NCBI GenBank assembly: GCA_045106295.1
Contig: JBGCEI010000074.1
Span: 1 to 15,023 of the forward strand
DNA: 15,023 nt
Source of the DNA: WTJX01 sp045106295
Lineage (GTDB): Bacteria; Bacteroidota; Bacteroidia; Cytophagales; JAAEPT01
Direction of reading: 5' to 3'
The translations under genes were made by a program, and so were the position numbers. The notes beneath the pieces are model-generated. The model was given only the letters and a program-made list of their open reading frames with translations, ran no database searches and was not told the DNA's origin. Shown piece by piece: positions 1-7,747 of this stretch; position 1 is the stretch's first letter, and each line of letters starts with the position of its first letter.

Positions 1-141
1 AAATCTTTTGAGTACATCTCATCGCTAATATCGTTTGTTAATTCTTTGCGGTAACTTTTCCTTTTTGTAAAATTAAAAATATCCCCCTTATACCTACAAC
101 TTTTTCACCCTATTTTTCCCTTAACTAAACGACATTGTATC
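1..141. other. Intergenic end of the window, no gene supported
   Basis: This AT-rich stretch follows the def stop. I see no clear terminator hairpin. A minus-strand ATG at 15-17 opens a frame that leaves the window after five codons, and a plus-strand frame ends at 52-54. Both are too short to judge. Confidence 0.4.
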
Positions 142-702
142 CTAATTCCTAAATTTCATTTTGTAAGCTACATCCACTTTCCCTTTAGAGATGTTTTCTA
201 ACTTTCTTTTTAGTAACCTCTTTTTCAAAGAAGGTAAATAGTCCGTAAATAACACTCCTTCAATATGATCGTATTCATGCTGAATAATTCGTGCTCGGAT
301 ATCGTCATACTCTTCAGTGTGTTCTATCCAGTTCTCATCAAAATAGTGGATTTTTATCACATCAGAACGCCATACATTCTCTCGTATGGAAGGAATACTT
401 AAACAACCTTCTTCAAATTCCCATTCTTCTCCTTCTTCTTCTAAAATGGTTGGGTTAATAAATACTTTCTTGAAGTCTTTTTCTTTTTCATCCTCGTTAT
501 CTTCCAATAAAGGACTGCCATCTACTACAAATAGACGAAGAGATTGACCAATCTGAGGAGCTGCTAAACCGACACCATGCGCATTATACATCGTTTCAAA
601 CATGTTCTCAATCAGTTCCGATAGGCTTTTATCCCCTTTTTCGATTTCTTTTCCTTTCTTTTTTAAGACAGGATCACCGTATGCAACTATTGGTAAAATC
701 AT
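142..702 (-). CDS. def: Peptide deformylase
   Basis: The 186-residue product removes the N-formyl group from nascent proteins at the ribosome, using a metal ion (Fe2+ in most bacteria). All three family signatures are present: GVGLAAPQ (residues 43-50), EGCLSIP (98-104) and QHEYDH (141-146). The metal ligands are therefore Cys100, His142 and His146, Glu143 is the catalytic acid, and Gln50 is the conserved active-site glutamine. Between motifs I and II there is an acidic insertion (about residues 66-78, LEDNEDEKEKD), a usual place for length variation. The C-terminal tail is Lys-rich (KKRLLKRKLENISKGK), common in this family. The gene is divergent from the alpha-2-macroglobulin gene. A minus-strand TATCTTTG box at 752-759 lies about 50 bases before the ATG and is the likely promoter. 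Identification is secure. Confidence 0.97.
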   Translation of the reverse strand: MILPIVAYGDPVLKKKGKEIEKGDKSLSELIENMFETMYNAHGVGLAAPQIGQSLRLFVVDGSPLLEDNEDEKEKDFKKVFINPTILEEEGEEWEFEEGCLSIPSIRENVWRSDVIKIHYFDENWIEHTEEYDDIRARIIQHEYDHIEGVLFTDYLPSLKKRLLKRKLENISKGKVDVAYKMKFRN

Positions 703-751
703 AAAAGTTATCTGCTAGTTGATTAAAACGTAATTTAATTAGCTAAAAAAA

Positions 752-759
752 CAAAGATA
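752..759 (-). promoter_or_regulatory. Putative -7 box of the def promoter
   Basis: On the minus strand these bases read TATCTTTG, an exact match to the Bacteroidota -7 consensus TAnnTTTG. The implied start is near 745-748, giving a leader of about 45 nt before the def ATG. I found no TTG at the usual -33 spacing, so this rests on one element only. Confidence 0.4.
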
Positions 760-776
760 CGTGTTCCAACTGGGAT

Positions 777-805
777 TTGATCGGTAAAATGTTAACTTTA
801 ATTTG
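777..805 (+). promoter_or_regulatory. Putative promoter of the alpha-2-macroglobulin gene
   Basis: TTG at 777-779 is followed after 18 bases by TTAATTTG at 798-805, one mismatch from TAnnTTTG. This fits the Bacteroidota TTG/TAnnTTTG architecture and would start transcription near 810, about 22 nt before the ATG at 833. It sits back to back with the def promoter in a 130-bp divergent intergenic region. Confidence 0.4.
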
Positions 806-832
806 AGTTTAATTCTCTAGAAACAAAGCAAA

Positions 833-3800
833 ATGAATACATTGAAACCAGTTTTCCTCCTATCTATTTTTGTCCTCCTTTTTCTTTCTTGCTCGTCTAA
901 AAAAGATAAGAAAGAAATCAGCAACGAATTCAAAACATACATCAGTGGTTTTACATCAGGAGAGTTAAGTCGAAAATCAGAAATTAGAATAGAGTTCACC
1001 GCTAATCTAGCACCAGATTTAATTGGAGAACCAATAGTACAAAAGATATTTTCTTTTTCTCCTTCCGTAAAAGGGAAAACAATATGGAAGAATGAGTCTA
1101 CCATTATCTTTAAACCAGACGAGCTATTAGACCCTAATACGAAATACGAGGTTGATTTTAATTTAAATAAAGTGATGGATGTGCCGTCACATCTAAAAGA
1201 ATTTTCTTTTTCGTTTAAAACAATCAAACCATCCTTACGGTATGAGTTTCAGAAAATAGAAAGTATTAGCACCAAGGATTTCCGTTGGCAACGAATGGAA
1301 GGAGTAGTTTACACTTCTGATATTGTAGACCAAGAAAAGCTAGAACAAACCATAAATGTTGTACAGTCAGGAAAAGTACAAAAATTGAAGTGGCGTCATT
1401 TAGATGAAAGTAAAACGCACTTTTTTGTAGCCGATAGCTTAGAACGAAAAAACACTCCTCAAGAAATAAAAGTAACATGGAAAGGAGCTCCAATAGGAGC
1501 GGATGTGAACGGAGAAGATCAACTGACCTTGCCTTCATTAACTGATTTTAAACTTATTAACCTACAAGTAACAAGTGGTAGTTCTCCATTTATCTCATTA
1601 CAGTTTTCGGACCCAATAGACGAAAGACAAGATCTTACTGGACTAATTCGTTTAAAAAGTGGAGCTAGACTGCGTTATGTCGTAGAGAAAAATGAAATCA
1701 AGGTATACCCAAAGACAAAAAGAAAAGGAATAGAAGTACTATCAATTAACGCAGGAGTTAAAAATAGTTTAGGATATAAACTCAAAGAAAAGATTACACG
1801 AAATGTAGAGTTTATTCAATACAAACCAAAATTAAAAAGTGTAGGGAATGGTGTTATCCTTCCAAATTCCAATGAACTGTATTTTCCGTTTCAGGCTGTA
1901 AACCTAAATGCAGTAGATATTAGCATTCGTAAAGTGTATGAAAATAATATCAAACAATTTTTACAAAGTAATAGATTAAATGGAAGTAGCCAACTAAGCA
2001 AAGTCTCGCAAATTATTTACCAAGGAAAGGTAGATCTTACAGCTCAAAAAGCCATTGACTACGGAGATTGGAACACCTTTGGAATAGATTTAACCAGCTT
2101 TATTATGCCAGAACCAGGAGCATTGTATCGAGTACGGTTAAGTATTGTGCCTAGTTATTCCATGTATTCATGTATCGATACAGCTGGTTTAGGTGCTTTT
2201 AAAAAACCAAAATTGAGCGGAAACGAAGAGTGGGGTTACGACGATTATTATGATTACGATTACTACGATAATTACGATTGGGATCAGAAAGATAATCCAT
2301 GTAAAGTCTCTTATTATATGAGAGGGAATCAAGACCTCGTACAAAATGTATTTGCATCTAGCATGGGGATTATTGCCAAAGCAAGTGATGCCAAAGAATA
2401 CCACGTAGCTGTTTCTAATTTATTAACCACCGAAGCAATTAGTGGTGTAAGTGTTAGTTTTTACGATTACCAACAACAAATCATTCAAGAAGCCACTACC
2501 GATAGTGAAGGAATGGCGGTAGTAAAATTGAGTAAAAAACCATATCTATTAGTAGCAACTAAAGGAGAAGAAAAAGGATACCTTAGAATAGACGATGGTT
2601 CATCTCTTTCATTGAGTATGTTCGATGTCAGTGGATTGCAAGTCAACAAAGGAATTAAAGGATTTATCTATGGAGACAGAGGTGTATGGAGACCAGGAGA
2701 TTCGGTTTTTGTATCCTTTATGTTGCACGACGAATTACAGCAGCTACCAGAAAACCATCCCGTTGTATTTGAATTAACCGATCCAGCGAATCAATTAGTT
2801 ACCAAACAAGTAGCTACAAAAGGAGTTGAAGGATTATACGTTTTTAAAACGAAAACTAATGCACAAGCTAAAACAGGACATTACTTAGCCAAAGTAAAAG
2901 TAGGTGCACAAACATTTACTAAAAGCCTACGAATAGAAACTATTAAACCCAACCGGTTAAAAACAAAACTTGATTTTCCTCAAGAGTTATTAACTAATAC
3001 TAAAAGCACTCAGCAAGCTGCTTTACAAGTAAATTGGTTACACGGAGCAAAAGCAAAAGCCTTAGGAACAGAAGTAGATGTAAAAATAACAGATAAAACT
3101 ACGAGTTTTAAAGGCTTTTCGAATTTCCATTTTAGTGATCAGAGTAAAGACGCAACACATATCGAAAAGCAAGTGTTCTCAGGTAAAACCAATGGGGATG
3201 GGCAAGTGTCATTCAATACGAATATCAGAGCCAATAAAAATGATGTGTCAGGACTATTAAACGTATGGCTAAAAACAACCGTAACAGAGAACGGAGGAAA
3301 TACCAGTGTGTTTAGTCAAATAAAAACCTATTCTCCTTTTCAATCCTATGTAGGAGTTTCTATTCCTGAGGGAAGTGGGTGGGGAGGAGCCTTATTGACC
3401 GACAAAGAATATCAATTTCCAATTGCTACAGTAGACCAATACGGAAAACCTGTCGCTCGAAAAAATGTATCTATTCAAGTACTGAAAATTGACCGTAGTT
3501 GGTGGATGGAAGCAAGTAATAGTAATTATTTAAGCAAATACGTCAGTGCATCTTACAAATACCAAGTAGCCACTACAAAAGCCACTACCGCCACTAATGG
3601 AAAAGGATCATTTAAACTAAAAATACCGAACGATAAAGGGTATGGAAGGTACTTAGTCATGTTAACAGATCCTGTTAGTGGACACAAATCATCCAAACTA
3701 ATTTTCTTCGACTGGCCAGATTGGTACTCCTCTAAAAAAGAAAGTAGAGGTGATGGAGCTACTATGTTGAGTTTTATTACCGATAAAGACACCTATCAAA

Positions 3801-6370
3801 AAGGAGAGTTGGTCAATATAGAATTCCCAAGTGTAGCCAATAGCAAAGCCTTGATAAGCATAGAGACAGGAAGTCAGATTCTAGAGACATTCTGGGTAAA
3901 TACCACAGCAGATAAAACGAGCTTTTCATTTTTAGCAGAAGAAAAGATGACGCCAGGCGTATACGTTAGCATTACCTACATACAACCTCATGCCAATACA
4001 GAAAATGATCTACCAATTCGCCTCTATGGTATCAAAAAGATAGAAATAAATGATGCAGATAAATTATTGTCTCCTCAGCTTACTCTTCCAAATAGTCTAG
4101 AACCAGAAAAAGAATTTACCGTTTCGGTAGAAGAAAAAGATGGAAAACCGATGTCCTACACACTAGCCGTAGTCGACGAAGGACTATTGAGTTTAACCAA
4201 TTTTAATACACCAAATCCATGGAAACACTTTAATGCCATGGAAGCATTAGGAATTAAAACATGGGATCTCTACGATGATGTTTTAGGCTCTTTCACAGGA
4301 AGACTAGCTGGCTTAATGCAAGTAGGTGGAGATGGTGAGAGCCAAAGAGTAGAAAATGGATACAAAGCCAATCGCTTTAAACCCGTTGTAAAATTCTTAG
4401 GTCCGTTCTCACTAAAAAAAGGAAAGACAGCTAAGCATGACATAACCTTACCAAACTACATAGGCGCTGTTCGAGTAATGGTTGTAGCAGGAAATCAAGA
4501 CGGAGCGTACGGAAGTAAAGGAAAAGAGGTGCCTGTCAAAAAGCCATTGATGTTGCTAGCCACCATGCCTCGTGTCATTGGTCCAGGAGAAGAAGTAGCT
4601 CTTCCAGTCACTGTGTTTGCGATGGATCCTTCCATTAACAAAGTAGACATCAACGTGAAAACGAATGAATACCTACAGGTGCAAGAAAATGCGAGTCAAC
4701 AACTTGTTTTCACAGAAGAAGGTGAACAGATGGCTTATTTTACACTGAAAGCACCTAAAAAACTAGGTGTAGCGAAACTACAGGTGCTTGCCTCTGGAGC
4801 GAAATTCAACGCTACTTACGAAGTAGAATTGGATGTTAGAAATCCAAATTCGTATGTCTATGCATCTAAAGAACAAATGATAGAAGCAGGACAAGAATGG
4901 AAAACTACCTTGGATGCAATTGGCCTACCTCAAACACAAAAGCTGAGTTTGGAAGTATCCAAATTGCCATCCATCAATCTAGAAAAAAGACTGTGTTATT
5001 TGATTCGTTATCCACATGGATGTATTGAACAAACCACCTCTTCTGTATTCCCTCAGTTGTATTTAGCAGATCTCATGGAAATGAAAGACGCTAAAAAAGA
5101 ATCCATCAAAACAAATATTACCGATGCCATTGACCGCATCAAACTATTTCAAACGCCAAGTGGAGGGTTTAGCTATTGGCCAGGTCAATCTTCACCATCC
5201 GAATGGGGCACAAACTATGCCTTACATTTCTTATTAGAAGCAAAAGAAAAAGGACACTATGTATCTGAATACATGATCGAACAAGCCGTAGACTTTCAGA
5301 AGAAAAAAGCCAATAACTGGACTTTAGCGAAGACCTATTACAGAAATGGAAGTTTGCTCGAACAATCCTATAGACTGTACACGCTAGCTAAAGCAGGGAA
5401 AGTAGAAATAGGAACTATGAACCGATTAAAAGCCTTATCGCTACCAACGGTAGTAAAAGCACGTTTGGCAGCAGCTTATTTCTTAGCAGGCAGAACAAGC
5501 AATGCTCAAAGTATGTTAGCAGCCATCGATCCTAATTCTGCACTCAGTGAAGATACGTGGAGATACACCTACGGATCTAATACTCGAGACAAAGCTATGG
5601 TATTAGAGGCTTTCGCTTCCGCTAATAAACGCGGACAAGTGGCAGACCTAGTACAATCACTTTCTGCAGATTTACGGGAAGACAAATGGATGAGCACACA
5701 AACCACAGCTTACAGTTTGTTGGCATTGAGCAAATTTGTAGGTGGCGAAGAAGCATCTTCTTACAAATGGGCTTACCAACTGAATGGAGCTAAAAAGCAA
5801 CAACGTGCTACCGAGAAAGTCTTGAACGTAGAACCACTTACTGTAGGTGATAATCAGCAATACGAGATAGATGTAACCAATAGTAATAATCATTCTTTAT
5901 TTGTAACTGTATCTCACAGTGGGAGACCAGTAGAACAAGCCATTCAACCCGCTTCTTCTAATTTAGATATGACCGTTCGTTACTATGGAAAAAACAGGTC
6001 GTCAATAGATGTAAGTCAATTGACACAAGGAACAGAGTTTACCTGTGAAATTAAAGTAACAAATCCAGGTACAAAAGGGAATATCAGAGATATGGCACTC
6101 ACACAAGTATTTCCTTCTGGTTGGGAGATCACCAACGATCGGTTGTACGGGCAAGATAGTTACGCTTCACCAATCGATTATCAAGACATCAAAGACGATC
6201 GAGTGTACACTTATTTTTCTTTGGGTAGAAACAAAAGCAAAACCATTAGAATAAAACTCATGGCAGCCTATGAAGGGAAATACTATCTTGCCCCAGTAAG
6301 CTGTGAAGCCATGTACGATCATTCCGTTTCGGCTAATACAAGCGGTAAATGGGTAGAGGTAGTGAAGTAG
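833..6370 (+). CDS. Alpha-2-macroglobulin family lipoprotein with thioester motif
   Basis: An 1845-residue envelope protein. Residues 1-19 are a lipoprotein signal ending FLS, with Cys20 as the lipidated residue; the following SSKKDKKE is not acidic, so I see no obvious surface-export signal. In order, the visible parts are an Ig-like N-terminal domain (about 42-131), an MG2-type segment with GDRGVWRPGD (about 614-623), a bait-region-type segment starting near KDTYQKGE (about 984), the A2M domain (about 1188-1260, FLGPFSLKKGK then LPNYIGAVRVMVVAG), and the thioester domain with GCIEQ (Cys1397-Gln1400) followed by GGFSYWPG (about 1444). By family knowledge such proteins trap proteases through the Cys-Gln thioester, and bacterial members are thought to protect the periplasm. 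A Tyr/Asp-rich stretch (469-484) lies between two cysteines and may be a family insert. Many proteobacterial members neighbour pbpC; none is seen here. Confidence 0.93.
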   Translation: MNTLKPVFLLSIFVLLFLSCSSKKDKKEISNEFKTYISGFTSGELSRKSEIRIEFTANLAPDLIGEPIVQKIFSFSPSVKGKTIWKNESTIIFKPDELLDPNTKYEVDFNLNKVMDVPSHLKEFSFSFKTIKPSLRYEFQKIESISTKDFRWQRMEGVVYTSDIVDQEKLEQTINVVQSGKVQKLKWRHLDESKTHFFVADSLERKNTPQEIKVTWKGAPIGADVNGEDQLTLPSLTDFKLINLQVTSGSSPFISLQFSDPIDERQDLTGLIRLKSGARLRYVVEKNEIKVYPKTKRKGIEVLSINAGVKNSLGYKLKEKITRNVEFIQYKPKLKSVGNGVILPNSNELYFPFQAVNLNAVDISIRKVYENNIKQFLQSNRLNGSSQLSKVSQIIYQGKVDLTAQKAIDYGDWNTFGIDLTSFIMPEPGALYRVRLSIVPSYSMYSCIDTAGLGAFKKPKLSGNEEWGYDDYYDYDYYDNYDWDQKDNPCKVSYYMRGNQDLVQNVFASSMGIIAKASDAKEYHVAVSNLLTTEAISGVSVSFYDYQQQIIQEATTDSEGMAVVKLSKKPYLLVATKGEEKGYLRIDDGSSLSLSMFDVSGLQVNKGIKGFIYGDRGVWRPGDSVFVSFMLHDELQQLPENHPVVFELTDPANQLVTKQVATKGVEGLYVFKTKTNAQAKTGHYLAKVKVGAQTFTKSLRIETIKPNRLKTKLDFPQELLTNTKSTQQAALQVNWLHGAKAKALGTEVDVKITDKTTSFKGFSNFHFSDQSKDATHIEKQVFSGKTNGDGQVSFNTNIRANKNDVSGLLNVWLKTTVTENGGNTSVFSQIKTYSPFQSYVGVSIPEGSGWGGALLTDKEYQFPIATVDQYGKPVARKNVSIQVLKIDRSWWMEASNSNYLSKYVSASYKYQVATTKATTATNGKGSFKLKIPNDKGYGRYLVMLTDPVSGHKSSKLIFFDWPDWYSSKKESRGDGATMLSFITDKDTYQKGELVNIEFPSVANSKALISIETGSQILETFWVNTTADKTSFSFLAEEKMTPGVYVSITYIQPHANTENDLPIRLYGIKKIEINDADKLLSPQLTLPNSLEPEKEFTVSVEEKDGKPMSYTLAVVDEGLLSLTNFNTPNPWKHFNAMEALGIKTWDLYDDVLGSFTGRLAGLMQVGGDGESQRVENGYKANRFKPVVKFLGPFSLKKGKTAKHDITLPNYIGAVRVMVVAGNQDGAYGSKGKEVPVKKPLMLLATMPRVIGPGEEVALPVTVFAMDPSINKVDINVKTNEYLQVQENASQQLVFTEEGEQMAYFTLKAPKKLGVAKLQVLASGAKFNATYEVELDVRNPNSYVYASKEQMIEAGQEWKTTLDAIGLPQTQKLSLEVSKLPSINLEKRLCYLIRYPHGCIEQTTSSVFPQLYLADLMEMKDAKKESIKTNITDAIDRIKLFQTPSGGFSYWPGQSSPSEWGTNYALHFLLEAKEKGHYVSEYMIEQAVDFQKKKANNWTLAKTYYRNGSLLEQSYRLYTLAKAGKVEIGTMNRLKALSLPTVVKARLAAAYFLAGRTSNAQSMLAAIDPNSALSEDTWRYTYGSNTRDKAMVLEAFASANKRGQVADLVQSLSADLREDKWMSTQTTAYSLLALSKFVGGEEASSYKWAYQLNGAKKQQRATEKVLNVEPLTVGDNQQYEIDVTNSNNHSLFVTVSHSGRPVEQAIQPASSNLDMTVRYYGKNRSSIDVSQLTQGTEFTCEIKVTNPGTKGNIRDMALTQVFPSGWEITNDRLYGQDSYASPIDYQDIKDDRVYTYFSLGRNKSKTIRIKLMAAYEGKYYLAPVSCEAMYDHSVSANTSGKWVEVVK

Positions 6371-6410
6371 GTGGTTTAGATAATCTGCTTATAAAAAACG
6401 TTATTTCATC

Positions 6411-6472
6411 GTGATTTGTGGAATGTAATCCATAAAAAACCGTTTTTTTGTGGAATATAATCCATAAATCAC
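6411..6472. repeat. 62-bp imperfect palindrome of two tandem operator-like sites
   Basis: The left arm is 6411-6440, the centre is C6441 and the right arm is 6442-6472. The arms are complementary apart from two A-A mismatches, a few pairs that would be G-U in RNA, and one extra T. The outer ends are GTGATTT and AAATCAC, and the inner ends are AAAAAAC and GTTTTTT. Within it are two 22-bp direct copies, 6415-6436 and 6447-6468, differing at one base. Each has a TGGA-N6-TCCA core flanked by TTT and AAA, so each copy is itself near-palindromic. The copies start 32 bp apart, about three helical turns. It lies in the 129-bp gap before the DUF4143 ATPase gene. I read it as a binding site for a dimeric regulator, possibly autoregulatory; no T tract follows, so it is a poor simple terminator. 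Confidence 0.75.
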
Positions 6473-6499
6473 TAGATTAGTAGTGTTTTGATACTACCT

Positions 6500-7624
6500 A
6501 TGCTTAGTAGAATAATTGAAGAAGATATTAAAAGTGTCACTTTCAAAGGGAAAGTTATTGTTCTATTTGGAGCAAGACAGATTGGGAAGACGACTATCAT
6601 TAAAAAAATATTTAGTGAGCACGAAGAAGTACTTTGGCTCAATGGAGATGATCTAGAAACAAGGACACTATTTTCTGAGATTACCACAGGAATGCTCAAA
6701 AGTGTGATAGGCAACCATAAAGTAGTAGTGATTGACGAAGCCCAGCGCATAAAGAACATTGGTGTGACTGCTAAAATTATAGCGGATCAAATGCCAACTG
6801 TTCAATTGGTGATTTCTGGTTCTTCTGCTTTTGAATTAGCTAACGAAATAAAAGAACCCCTTACAGGTAGAAAATACGAATATCAGCTGTTTCCTTTCTC
6901 ATTTGAAGAATTAGTAGCAGAAACCAATTTACTGAAAGAAAAGGCGTTGTTACCCCAACGATTAGTTTATGGCTCTTATCCTGAAGTAGTTACGCATCGT
7001 GGAGAAGAAAAAAGAATTTTAAATTTATTGTCTGACAGTTACCTCTACAAAGATATTCTGATGTGGGAAAGTGTCAAAAAGCCTGAAAAACTGATTAAGT
7101 TAATGCAAGCATTGGCCCATCAAGTAGGGAGTGAAGTCTCTTACAATGAGTTAGGCAGGCTGATTGGATTAGACACAAAAACGGTAGAACATTACATTAA
7201 TTTACTAAAAAAGACATTTGTCATTTTTAGTTTAGGTGCTTTTAGCCGCAACCTACGAAAGGAGTTAAAAACGAAGCAAAAGATTTATTTTTATGACAAT
7301 GGTATTCGTAATGCGTTGATTGCCAATTTTACTCCATTTGAATTGCGAACAGATAAAGGGATGCTATGGGAAAATTACATCATTAGTGAACGCATTAAAT
7401 ATGCTTCATACCATCATATTTGGCAAAACACCTATTTTTGGAGAACACAAGATCAGCAGGAAATAGATTGGATAGAAGAAAGAGATGGCGTGTTGCACAC
7501 CTACGAATTTAAACTCAACCCCAAGAAAAAAGCAAGGCTATCAAAAACCTTTCAAAAAGCATACCCAGAACATACTTTTCAAGTAATCAATCAGGATAAT
7601 TTTATGGAGTTTATTTTGCCGTAA
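6500..7624 (+). CDS. AAA ATPase with C-terminal DUF4143 domain
   Basis: The product is 374 residues from the ATG at 6500; a TTG at 6488 would add four residues but MLSRIIEEDI is the more natural start. The N-terminal AAA_14-type ATPase shows Walker A GARQIGKT (24-31), Walker B VVVIDEAQ (75-82), the sensor-like ISGSSAFEL and the family segment LTGRKYEYQLFPFSFEEL. A helix-turn-helix-like region follows (VSYNELGRLIGLDTKTVEHYINLL). The C-terminal DUF4143 part has YFYDNGIRNAL, GMLWENYIISE, then Asp323 and YEFK (Glu336, Lys338), an arrangement resembling the D...ExK core of PD-(D/E)XK nuclease folds. Members of this family are common, scattered and often horizontally acquired; their role is not settled. 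No partner gene is adjacent. The upstream double palindrome suggests tight control. Confidence 0.9.
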   Translation: MLSRIIEEDIKSVTFKGKVIVLFGARQIGKTTIIKKIFSEHEEVLWLNGDDLETRTLFSEITTGMLKSVIGNHKVVVIDEAQRIKNIGVTAKIIADQMPTVQLVISGSSAFELANEIKEPLTGRKYEYQLFPFSFEELVAETNLLKEKALLPQRLVYGSYPEVVTHRGEEKRILNLLSDSYLYKDILMWESVKKPEKLIKLMQALAHQVGSEVSYNELGRLIGLDTKTVEHYINLLKKTFVIFSLGAFSRNLRKELKTKQKIYFYDNGIRNALIANFTPFELRTDKGMLWENYIISERIKYASYHHIWQNTYFWRTQDQQEIDWIEERDGVLHTYEFKLNPKKKARLSKTFQKAYPEHTFQVINQDNFMEFILP

Positions 7625-7666
7625 AAGGGGATCTCAATCATTATTATTAAAATGGGGTGAGGGGTA

Positions 7667-7714
7667 AATAAAAAATGCTGTTCTTATATTAATATAAGAA
7701 CAGCATTTTTTATT
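7667..7714. terminator. Bidirectional terminator, perfect 48-bp palindrome
   Basis: Bases 7667-7690 and 7691-7714 are exact reverse complements over 24 bp without a single mismatch. The core arm is TGCTGTTCTTATATT, flanked by an A6 run on the left and a T6 run on the right, so either strand gives a strong hairpin followed by a U-rich tract. It lies between the convergent DUF4143 ATPase gene (stop 7624) and nqrF (stop 7748), exactly where a shared terminator is expected. Confidence 0.9.
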
Positions 7715-7747
7715 GAAATTTTACACCAACATAAAAAAGGGTTAAAC

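Noticed and set aside
1..54. Possible gene fragments at the left edge: a minus-strand ATG at 15-17 or 20-22, or the end of a plus-strand frame at 52-54.
   Set aside because: Too few codons remain in the window to recognise any family or to choose between strands.
817..5893. Several reverse-strand open frames of 70-136 codons inside the alpha-2-macroglobulin gene.
   Set aside because: Low-complexity hydrophobic or Ser/Leu-rich translations antisense to a clear gene, with no domain and no promoter.
6415..6468. Two direct repeats resembling a minimal CRISPR array.
   Set aside because: Only two copies with a 10-bp spacer that is itself an A/T-rich inverted repeat, and no cas gene in the window.
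6480..6497. GTAGT/ACTAC hairpin just before the ATPase start.
   Set aside because: Five base pairs with an 8-base loop, easily due to chance.
6488..6499. TTG start for the DUF4143 ATPase, adding MILP.
   Set aside because: ATG at 6500 gives the natural N-terminus, and TTG starts are rarer; the four extra residues add no motif.
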